DNA of 64,000 nt from Ciona intestinalis (Eukaryota > Chordata > Ascidiacea > Phlebobranchia > Cionidae). This document shows positions 50,601 through 62,600 of the stretch, piece by piece. Positions within the stretch are counted from its first letter, which is position 1. The number at the start of each line of letters is the position of its first letter. A program made the translations under genes and the position numbers. The DNA lies in assembly GCF_000224145.3 (NCBI RefSeq), contig NC_020172.2:377001-441000 (forward strand), in the 5' to 3' direction. Under the pieces are notes generated by a model. It worked only from the letters and a program-made list of their open reading frames with translations. It made no database searches and was not told the origin of the DNA.

Positions 50601-53600
50601 ACATGATATAAACTCCTAAAACATTTTAAACAAATATATATCCTAAAATTATAACAGGACATATTTGGCAGTGGGTTTAAAAATTCAAGACAAAAAAAAA
50701 CAATCTATTAAACAGCGTTCCCCAAACACTTGATATTTACAAGTTACAACAGTAGAACTCATCTTCTAGTACAACAAAACACCAACAAAACAAATGTAAC
50801 TTAATTAGAAGGGGATTTGGTTGTAGTTTAAACGTTTGGTTACGTTCCTAAATTTATCAAGCATCTGAATAAATACTGTGCTACATGCTGATATTCACAA
50901 GTTCACAACAATAAAATGAGATTTTCTGAGCAGTTTCAATGTAAACTTTCAGCTCATCTATTGATACAATTGTTTATCTCAAAGTTAATTCAAGTGCTTC
51001 GGTTTAAAAACTAAACAAACAACTTCTGGTAATACTGAACATATTTTTCAAATCATGCTCATGTATAAGTCAGTGCTACTGAAATATTTGAGTTATCTAA
51101 ACAGGACTGACTTATTCAGATAATAGACAAACAAAACGCTGATAAGTTAAGTATACCAGGACAGAAAACATTGCTTGTTTTGTTTGGCCGCATGCCATAA
51201 CAAACACATAAGCGTGCATAACATGATAGTTTACGATTAATGAGCTTACTATCAAATATACTAGCAGGTCTATAACTTTCTACAGCAAAAACAGCAGTAT
51301 TCAAAACTTTTCTTTTGTTTGTCATTACCTTAATACAATATTACAAAGGCTAACACACAAAACTTCGCTTTGTAGATAATGGTGGCTAACGTAAAATTTG
51401 ACTGCCTTTCTGTTGTCAGTTTTCAGATTCTAACTGGTCGTATAATACCTCCTACACGATGCGCTGTATGGTTGAGAGTGTGGTAGGCAGTGCGACAACG
51501 ATGGCAAAGCCTTTTTTTAAGCGTGTTCGTGCACGCGTTAGAGCTTGTTCTTTACTTTAAGACGAGCGGCGCTCGAGTGTGCGGCGCGCGCAAAGCAGAC
51601 GGAAACGATCTTCTATTTTTAGAGCGGGGCTCGGAGACCAGCAGGGCCGTGGAGGCGACGGAAAAAGTCTCCTTCTCTCGCCGACAGGTTCGTCCCAACT
51701 GGAAAAGCGGCCGTGAAAATCGGCGAGCGGCGCGGTAGTTTAGCTAGAGGCTGATTTAACTAAAGCAAACTAAAAAGTGCTCGAAAGTCACAATTACGGT
51801 TACAAAATTTTTGGAAATGCAAAAATAGCGAAAAACTGTACGTCTAGTCACGAGGCTCGATGCTTTATATTTTACAACGCAGCTAATGAATCACGTTACA
51901 CGTATCCACAAAATTGGTCCACTATTTACTTGTTCAGAAATCCCAAGCTATTAAAGCGACACAAATAGCTGGCTGAGGTTGTTGCGAAAGCCATACGACC
52001 CGGTTTAAGACTTAATAGCCCTTGAATCTGAGTTCCCCTCGCTATTTCACAGCGGCCATCGCAGCGACCTGATGGCAAAAATACTTTTATTGGCTCGTGC
52101 ACAAGCGGTGGGACATCAATCAAACTGAAAGTTCAGTATTGGTTTAATAAGTAAACAGCTGGAATAATAAATACCTTTCATACTACACAATGTACACCTG
52201 CAGCTTTGAAGGCGCAATCCCGGTAGTATTTTTTTTTGTTTATTACTATTGGTATATTTCATCTTATCGCTGCAGGCAAGTGTTGCTGAATTCTACGAAC
52301 CCAAATAACCGCCGCTGCGGTTGGCCTTGCGTATGCAGACCAGTGATAAATTCGATTGCTTCGAGCGTTATGAATAAACAGTATACACTTTCTTGGTTTG
52401 TGTGGAACGCAGCAGGTATACAGGTTACCGCAATCGGTCCAAAAATAGCTCCATAGATATTTCTAAATATAGCTAGAAGTTGGAAACTTCCTGTAAAAAG
52501 CATTATGCGCGGATTAGTTTAGCAAAGCATCCTCCTGAATGCTGCAATACAATCACTTATTACAGCGACGTGCGGAATAACCAAACCAACTAACCTAATA
52601 AGGCAACCATTAAATTTAAATGACGACTCGACTAACAGACTCAAACGGGTTCTACAATTCATGCTATGTAAATTTCACACCATCGCTACAGGTTACTACA
52701 ATGCCCATACATTATAATATAAAGCGGACAACCAGATCAGAGAAAGCACCAACTGATCGGTATAAACATTATAGACTACCTTATAGCAGCACATGAATGC
52801 GTTACTTTATAACAGCAACTCCCCTTTTCGCATTGAAATACAAATGGCATATGCATGCTGTTTTTTGAACCATATAGATGGCAATAATGATGGTACAATG
52901 TGTACGGATTCTTATAACAGGCATTTATGAAACAGACAGTTATGTTTGGATGCTACAAGTTAGCTGCGGGTAACTTGGCTCTTTAAAAAATGTTCCACGA
53001 TTCGAACAAACGTTACCATTGTTATAGGCTATACTAAATAAGGTAGTCAGCAAAATATATATACAAAGACAATGAATTGACGGAATAAGTGCTGGCCTGT
53101 TTAAAACGCCACATGCTAAAAAAGATTCCCACATACGTGACTGCATGAGGTGTGTAAGTTGGGTAAATTTAGAATGTGGCGTTGTCCGCCTGTTGTTTGG
53201 ATAACGGGCACAACACAAATACTATATATGAATATTTCATTGCTGTTACGCAAGCACAACTTACCAGGTACTTGGAAGAAAAAGTCTTCGAGGTCAGTAG
53301 GTCTGCAAGAAATTGATGTAATTGAATGAAGCAACGTTACATACACTATATGTGCTTACCCGGGGGTAGGGGGCGAGCGAAAACTTGTTCAGCTATGTGG
53401 AGATGTATAGGGTCACTTTGATCTGATGACGTCACAAAAGATTGGTTTAACGATGACGTCACAATCTGGGGTCCGTGGAAAGGAATATGGTACGTGTGAT
53501 CTTTAGGAGAGGGTAGTAACTGCGGTAGTGGTATAGCGCGCAGTTTTCGGTTGAGCAGAGCTCGGCAGTAAACAATTGCTCGCCTAGCAAGCTGTATCCT

Positions 53601-56600
53601 GTCCTCGTCGCGCAAATATCGTCTGTGAGAAAAATATGTTTATTAGCCGTGGTGCTTAAAAGAAGCCGGGCCGACTGGGTTCCTGTGAACCCCTGTTTAA
53701 TAGAATATGGTGTTAGGTTTCATACTAGCTTTAGCTAACCTAGCAATTTTTAACGATCATCTTCTGCTAAGTATTAGTATGAGCGATTTTCGATTTTATT
53801 GCGTATACCGCATACATAGCTATTGTTTCGTGAATAGCAATGTTTACAGTGACGCAAGACAAAGTGCGTCAGTCCCCGTTTTGTCTATTACATCCGGTAG
53901 CATGAACGCGAGCTTTAGAGCAACCCTATATAAAATTTCCATGAAAGATGAGTGGCAAATACAGGATTTCTTAAAAATGAAAAGGGCATACAGCAAATAA
54001 ATCGAATTCACGGAAATCTACCCATTGCCCTTAATCGATTTTTCGGAAGAAAAAAACAATGGTATCTGTTTTCAGGAACTGTAATACTTGTCTTACCAAC
54101 AGTTTGACAACATAAGTTGTGACTAAAAATTTATTCTATTTTTATATTTTATATTAGTGAGGTCATTAACAGAAGGCCAAGCGTTTAGGCCAAATTTCAA
54201 ATTTGACTTTACCCCGACAACTGGACTTCTTATATACATACGATACGGGTTTGAATGAGCTACATTTTAGACCTATTTATCCTCGCGGGGTACGACAACA
54301 GCGGTTGTTACAACACGGATGTTCTACTTCGTACACCTAGTGTCCACTTAAGATTTGGTAACACGTGTAAGTTTGAGGGTGATTGTTTGTTACTAACATT
54401 AATATTGTTGTTGAGTGTGCTCGATGCATTACTAAAGCTTAAACACGCAGCTCACACAGGTGCAGACCAACGGGGTTTCACCATTTTTTTTGTGCAGACC
54501 AATTACTGGCAAAGCGAATGCGTTACGTGACGTTGGATCGCATTGCGTGGTCAATTTGTTCAACGACGAAACGATAGCTTGTTAGTAGGAATGAATTATG
54601 TATAGTAGGTTAAAATAAAATGGACCATGTTTTCATTATCTTTTATCGTCCACTGGTAGTAGACAAAGAATATATTTACAGAATTAAATAACCGTAACCT
54701 TATGACTCTTAGTGTTATTAATTGGAAAAACACGATTGGAAAATCTGGAATGTTATGTGAAGTATTCATCTTTCCCCACAGTATTATATCTTTGGAAATA
54801 AACATTAAACACAAAAATGAAACCAACAAGCAATTCAATGTTTACTGACAATTGCGTAAGTAGGGAGAATGAGAATGAGGAGGAGGATTGAGACGTCGGT
54901 TTAATGTTTAACTAAATACGAGGAACAAAACTAACGGATGTAGTTATGTTGTTCTATATGAACCTGACATTGAAAGAACGACAGTATGTAAAGTTAAAGT
55001 AAACTGTGGTGGCATCGCGTAATATACGAAAACCGCTACCTTTAGAAAAAACATCTATACTCGTGAAAATGATTTATGCCTCTAGTATTAAATCGGGTTT
55101 GACAAGTATAACCTCTAAGTGCAGTTAATATGCCTAACAATATTTAGGTAGTATGCTAACTGCGGCGGCGAAATCGCAGGTTCCCCGGCGTTCCTGGCCG
55201 CAGGGACTTACAATAGCAATCAAAACATGCGTTTGTTGATGCTGTTTTTTTAAGTATAGCCAACATTGAAGAAAAACGTCTCACTTTTGGGAAAACCAGC
55301 TGCCATAAAGGATTCTAGCCTGGATGAAGTACCAACCCTACCAGTGTAATGGCGGTGCCATCAACAAAAGCGCAGATAAAAAATAAAACGTAAGAGCCGT
55401 TTATACAGTTCAAGGGTTTTCGTCAAGCTATCGTGGTGTGCTATTGAAGACGAGTGGCTCCTTTAACGGGAGTGGAAACTAAACAAAGCAATCAATTCTC
55501 AGCTCCCAATAGAAAGTGAACGACGACCAAAGCTAAGTTTATTTGCATTGCTACTCGACGACCTGGCTCAAGCGACTTGAACGGCGGTCACGAGGCGATA
55601 TTGCACTTCTAGATCGCAATTATGCTGCACGGCTGGTAGGCGTTGCTTAAACGCAGCACGAATTGGGTATTTTCGCCTTGCTTCGCGGAAAGGTAATTAA
55701 AAACACGTCCTTTACCATGGTAAAGTACTTCCAGGGAAATACACAAATGGACCATAAGTCATCGGGATTGGTAAGAACGCGACAGATTGGCCGCAAAATT
55801 CGTAGAAAGAACGTTTTCGATACGATCGGTCGTCGCAGCACGCCTGCCTGAGTCGTGAGCGGAGTTTTCAGGCGATCTGTTAAATTTAGCCCAGATATGC
55901 GTCGTCCTGGAACGATTTCTGTAGTGTCGTGTTTTTTTTAGACGAATATTACAGCAGTCCATTATATGTGGGCTTTGGTAAAAAAATCTTACATGTTGAG
56001 GCTTCATTTAAATTGTAAATTTAAATAGTGTTTATACGTCAAGCATTAAGATAATAATCACATACAGACTATTGTAAATGGGCTAAACTGGACATTTAAA
56101 TCCAATCCTCTTCGCTAAAGAATAAAGCTACCATTTATATAAGACACCTTTCGGCTTTGCACTATCGATCGACAACAAAAACAAACGGTGTCAAATTGGC
56201 TAAGTGAACAGGCGTTGGCAATACACTAGAATGTCAATACACGAAGAAATGGGAAGGTTAAATTGGAGACAGCGAACCAATTTTCTACTGAGAACATATC
56301 CCGCTGGAAAATTGTGCCCGATCCAGTCTGGTATTTTATAAACTGCTGCTAAGCAAACCAGAAAAACGAAGTACCTTGCTCCCCCGGGCACTAACAACAT
56401 ACTTATCTGCGTGTTGGTTATATTTAGATCGGGTATGAAAGCGTTCTGTCACGGGAGATATGACGTCGGGCAGGCGGGCACCTGCGAGGCGTACCACTGT
56501 GTTGGTTTACACAAGCAGCCGACAATTATGGCTTGAACTAACACTGAGGTGGCTTTTCCAGTTTAAGCGCCAGTTGTCGAAATTGTAAAAAAACACTGAA

Positions 56601-59600
56601 CACTGCGACCACGAGGAAATAACAAACGTAAGAATGCGCGTTTATAATTAACTGTTGTTTTGTTATTGTATGTTACAAGACAAAAACAGATGCAGCAGCA
56701 TTTCTTCAACCAATTAACGGCACCCCGCAAAACACAGGAATGCTCCTACAAAAAAACGAAGAAACGCCGATGGCAATTACCACACGCAGTGTAACTTAAC
56801 AAATAAACAAAAATTATGTTTTGAATAATACAAATACGTTTCATGATTATAATAATTTATTACACAAGTATAAAACACGCTACTAAATAGCTCCAACCGC
56901 CTTTCTCTAAATGTTAAAAAAAAACAAAAGTTGAAGTCAGCGCTTTAGAAAGCATTGTGTATAACTGTATAGTGTAACTATTATCTATTTAACTGCAACT
57001 TCTCAATAAAACAATCCCAACGTACTTCATAATAAGTAGAATAAATATATCTGCATTTCTTTGTAACAGTTAAGTTATGCCGCTTTCACCCGGCGTACAA
57101 CTTTCTACAACAAACTACATGTTTCACATCGACTTATATTGACGCATTCGTTAGATGCTTTTGTCGCCCGTCTTGAAAAGCTGCTTTCTGGATCAGTCCG
57201 TTCACGGCGTCTGGTTAGTGATGCGTGACTGCCGCGAAAGAGTGAAGAAGCGAGAATGCAGACACAGAAAAAGAAAAAGTGTCGTTTTTTGCTCCCATAA
57301 TATTAAGGAATCCCTCTGATGGTTTTTAGAACAGGAATGACCGGAAATCACATGTCAATTTGATTTAGGAGAAATGTTTCGTAATTATGTTCGCTGTAAC
57401 AGCTCGCTTCAAAAATGTATTGCTAAAGTACCCTCTCAAATATAAACTAAATACACTCGTTTTTCTATGTCCCAAAAACCAAGCAAGTTCATTTATAATT
57501 TATTAGTTACAAATCAATAACCGAATGCATCAGAGAATGTAGTAAATACAATCTGCGTTTTCTGTCAAAAATTCCGTTCTAGGTCTGGATTGACTATCGG
57601 TTCAATTTATAAGATTGTTGGATATATTTTAAGGACGTAGGCAAGCTAAATAACCCTTATAAACGACGGTAAATACAAAACAGAGTGCTTTGGCCTTTAT
57701 CTGTATTGCGATCGTTTAACATCTGTGTTTAATCGATAACAAAAAATGCGAATTTGAGTACATCCTGTGGGATTCTATACCTTCTGCATTTATTGCTGCG
57801 CGAAAATATCGGTAATCGATAGGATGTCAACTACACAGTAACCAAAAATAAAACGTGGATCCCATTTAATCCTCTGTAAAATACCTGTTCTACTGGCAGT
57901 AGGTACGCGTTCTTACACAAGACAGCTTTTGCAAATAATTTTTGTTTGACTAACAATATCGACGAGGGAAACCAACTGAGGTTTGAGCATGCCAGACGAA
58001 ATTTTGGCATTTATAGTATATGGTATATAACATAATGCTGACGTGCTAAACCGCGAAAAAAAACCATACGGCCTAAAAATGATTTTGGTTCAGAAACTAC
58101 ATTTTAAAATGTAAGTGTGGGATTGTAAAATATGTTGCTTTTTTTGTACAAAAAAAAACAGTAAAGAAGTATATACATAATGTCAATGTCGTTTACTTGC
58201 AAGGCGCAACTATGATCGGTATGTCATGAGTGGTGGGGTCGTGCAAGTACGTTCCTTCAGTTGGTCCGCTTACAGATTAACTCTAAACCGCTGATTTTAA
58301 AGGAGATTAACAGAAACCATTGCGTTGTTGTTGCATATGTACCAACTACTGCGAGTAAAGCTACGTAACAAGTGCTACGGTAGATTATACTGGAACCACA
58401 GTGGCATCTAACTCCAGTATACACAATGGTGTTAAATGTCACTGAGCTTAACAATTGGACGTAACAGTTTTGCACCGGTTGCGAAAATTCCCGGGCAAGT
58501 GATGTAGATTTCAGTTGCTGACAAAAATCCCCAACCTCAATAAAAAGAGAATAAAAGGGAATTTTACGACTGCGAGTCTGAACGAAGTTTTGGTTTAAAT
58601 TAAAAGGTAGTGGCCACATTTGTTGGATCCGTATATAAAACTTACAAATAATATATGAATGAAATCAATACATCTCGTTTGGATGCGACAGTTTCTTATA
58701 AACCACTACCGTTAATAAGCGGTGTTTGATTAAGACATTGTTTGTCACTTTCTATCTGAACCTCCTTTCTACAAAGATAGGCGGTTTAAAGGTTCATTTA
58801 TTATTGCGAAATGCGTTTCGTCGGGCGACTAAAATAGCATTTGGCGGAATGCCATGGTACAATATGCTTAGTTTGTGTTTACATATCTGTGGTAAAAGGA
58901 GGTGGCGATAACGCAACCAGTTGGTACAGACCGGATTAAGACAGACAACGTCACTGCCCGTCACGATAGCCGTAATCAGATTCGAACGGAGTTTAGAATT
59001 AAAAATCGAAATTATTTTCGCCTGTAGTCATAAGATAAAGAAAGAATGTATATTCCATTTTTTTGTAAAAGGTTTTTCTAATTTTCGACCGATGTCGGTG
59101 CTGATACACAAATAATTCGGAAGTCTAATTTTACAACATACATATGTGTGGACTAAAATGGACATCATTAGCATATATACTGTCACATAGTTCGTGGCGG
59201 GGTTTTTAAAAAATAACAACGCTTTTTTGGAATCGTTAAGATATGGGTATTTATTTTTGTAATATTTTTGGTTACTACCAAATGGGGCAATAGAAGAGAA
59301 TGAGAACAGGGGCCATCTTACTCCAACATACTATATTTAAACGTTGGGAAAGTGCCATTGTAAATTTTACAACGCATGAAATAAAGCCCAAACCCCCGGC
59401 CACTTTTGTGGTAAAGGGCATCGATGTATTAAAAAATGTTCATTTCCGCATCGTGCATACACAAGGGCAGAAGGCGTGAAGGCAAGCCCCAACACGCCCA
59501 CTCTAACCTTCAGCCAGCTTTAGAACACCAATGTCCACATTCATTACCTCCGGGTAAATGTAATGTCCTGATGGCCAACCTGGCAAATTAAACCACTTGT

Positions 59601-62600
59601 GCGGCGGTAATGGTTATGCTTCCTTAGTACGGAATGCGAACACGGCATTCGCGTATTATAAAGCTTATTACGGCGATGCTTGCGTGTCAATTGTAAGTAC
59701 GGTAAAAGAGTTATAGCTAAGCTGTATTTATATACTAAATATATGAATTACGCTTAGATTTTGAATTAAACACCTACTTTTCGTTAACAACACGATTAAA
59801 AATATAAAATATTAAGTGCCATCAGTATCCATCTTACCCTACAGTTCTCTATATATGTTAAACTATGATCGCGTAAGTTCCAAAACAACGACCGGATTAC
59901 GAAAAGTACGAGATCACAATTCGGTTACTTTTACCCTTACAAAGCTATAATTCGTAATTGCGATTGGGAAAACGACGCAATTGGTGAGCATTCTGGTCGT
60001 ATTGTTGCATGCCTTTAATGAGAAAGTAGTAAAACGCCATAGTGGGTCCGTGTGTACTTTGTCTATTAATAGCAGAATATACCGCTGGCATATGAGAATT
60101 CACTCCTAAAAACATAGGTTCTCCTAACAGCTAACTCGATCCTTCGTTCTGCCAATACTTTAATTATGACCGAAATTTTATTTTAAACGCATCCCAGAAC
60201 CTATGTTTCGGTTATCGCAAACAAACTTGGTTAACCCCACGCGCTTGTGTAAACCCCAAATAAAACCACTCTGGCCCACTGTATTAAGCAAGTTTCTGTC
60301 TACTAAAACGACTACCCAACAAGTATTCTTAATGCAAAAAGAAAACTGAAAATTTATGAAAATACCCCTACGCTTGAAAATTGAACTTTATATCTTACTT
60401 TTACAATAGTGTAAGAATGTTTGCCTATTTACTTTAAAAATAAACCTCATTTTACTGTGAAAAACAATTCCTCTAGTTAGTTTAGTATCTGTCTAATTTT
60501 ACACTCACAAGCAAAAAAAAATTTAAGTGTAAAGCTGACCTTTTCAAAAAATGCATTGTTGTAACTGAAAACTTGCTATTTTCGTCCCACAAATAACAGA
60601 GAAATAATAGCTGCGTATCCTAGTAATCCTCTATCTTGTTCATTTCTCCTGTCGGCATTGAAGAACGTGTTTTGTCTACACAAGTTCTTTTACAGAAATA
60701 GCGAATAATATTTAGAGAGCGAAAAACTTACGTAGGCAGGTCTGTGATTATGCGCCAATAAAAGCGACTATGTCGTCATAACTTCTTTGTCCAAGGTGGC
60801 TATCACAGTTTAACCATACGCACGCACTTCATTCATTGTTACGTCACAAAACACGCTATGACATCACAGATCAAGAGTTAGTTTGCGTCTTAAGCGCATT
60901 GCGGTTGTCATTCCAGCTTTAGAAAACGCTGGCATTTGCGCGAAAATTGCGGACGTTTCTAAATAGGTTTTAATCCCAAGGAGGTGTGCCAACGTAAGCA
61001 TAACTGTGTCTATCATTTCTTGGAAGTGCGCTATTTAGAATACGCTTGGCGCCAACAGATTCTGGACCACGAGACAGATTGTGAGTTTTAATTTAGCCCG
61101 TCACTTGTGCATTATACACAATGAAGTAGTGTTGGTACCGAATACAACTACTCGTGTTCTTAATTAGTTCCTCGTAGGTGGGGACTGGATTCGAGTTACT
61201 ATGATTGTTATTCTCATGCTCACGGTCAAGCTAACAATGCGGCAAATGGTTTATGGCTACAAACACAGCAAACATTATAAATTAATAGAAACATTATTTT
61301 ACTTCTTTTTGAATACAGTAGCGAAGATCAAATTAATTAAAAAATGATGAAAATCGTATTGGCAGCAAAACGACAAAAAACGGAGTCGTGACATTGTCAT
61401 AATAATATTAATTTTCAGCTTACATTAGTTACTTTAGCGAGATTTGAACGTGAAAGTATTGAAGTCACCACACAGACTAGATCGTTTAAATACCGGCCAG
61501 ATTGTAGGTTCGACAGTCATTCATTTTTTGACATTAAGTGTACTGCCCATACATACATGATACATCCACAATGTTAGCAACGACGAACCTTGAACTTATT
61601 ACCTCTGGGTTACAGCAAACAGGCGTACTAATCAAATATGCTACAGCGCCGGTATATTTACATTACGTTATGTAAAAAAGCATAACTTACTTTCCGTGGT
61701 CAGGATTCCTGTTAAGCATGTTATGCAAATATAACAAAGTTTCCGTGTGACGTAATTGTCTCGTGACCTCAATCAACAGCGACACGCAGCGATAAAGATG
61801 AAATGAAAAGCTCCCGGGCCTGTGACAAAACAACAAGGGGTCAACACTGCGACGTCATAAATTTGATTATGACGTAACGGATGTTTTAAGAACACACCTA
61901 AATCAAATTAACCTAAATATCTTCCAGTGGCGGGGAGCGGTCGTTATAAAACGGGTGTTTTGTACTATACATCTAATGCTTACCCACCAAGTTACACATG
62001 TAACTTTGAGGGTGATTATTTTCATCTCATGTCTGCCTGAGAGTTGATTAACGACCACTGGGTTGAAGCAATTGCCGTTCGGTGTCAAGTTCAAAGACAC
62101 ATATACATCCACAATGGTAGCACCGACGAGCCTTGAACCCAAAGGCTCTGAACTGGAGGCCACGCTAACCACTTTGTTACCAGGTTGGCTGAACTTCAAT
62201 GTACTACCTGTCAATATCATCAATTGGAATCCTCCATACACCGTTAAAAACGTTGGTCTTGTTGCGGTCGGACAACAACCCAGGGCCCGGCATGTGTTCC
62301 TGCTGTTGCCATGGTGACGAGCTGCCCAGAATCAGGTCGACTGACCACTGAAGGCGCTGTTGAGACGAAAAAAAAATACAAGGCGATGAAAAAAAAAACG
62401 GTTACTAACGTCACGATTTTAAAATTTATTTAGTTATGGTAACATTCGGTCGTAAATAAACGGAAGAGGATAAAGGGGACCGAGGTGGTGGAAGAGGTAC
62501 GATAAGTTTACCATGTTGAAAAGAGGAAAAAATAATATAAATGTCTCAAGGAATATAACCCGGGTTGCCACATAGTACTTCTCACGATATTCAGCCAGCT

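Larger units (their letters stand above)
47236..53264. other. 6-kb CABIN1 intron
   Basis: Both flanking exons are phase 0, so nothing is needed between them. It holds a GC-rich patch (about 51480-51740) and spaced repeats around 50400-50613. The longest chance frame, 47731-48168 on the minus strand (145 codons), has no domain or splice support. No RNA gene was recognised. Confidence 0.5.
56343..62241. other. 5.9-kb CABIN1 intron
   Basis: Mostly AT-rich single-copy sequence. It contains MITE fragments near 59227-59336 and 59770-59856 and two SINE-like copies at its 5' (right) end. The 120-codon minus-strand frame at 58257-58619 has no domain. The interior was scanned for missing CABIN1 exons and none was found; flanking phases fit without one. 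Confidence 0.45.

Noticed and set aside
58257..58619. 120-codon minus-strand frame
   Set aside because: No similarity to the missing CABIN1 segment and no domain; AT-rich intron.
61903..62317. Overlapping open frames of 112 and 84 codons
   Set aside because: They lie mostly in a SINE-like repeat. The genuine CABIN1 exon here is 62242-62356 in another frame.
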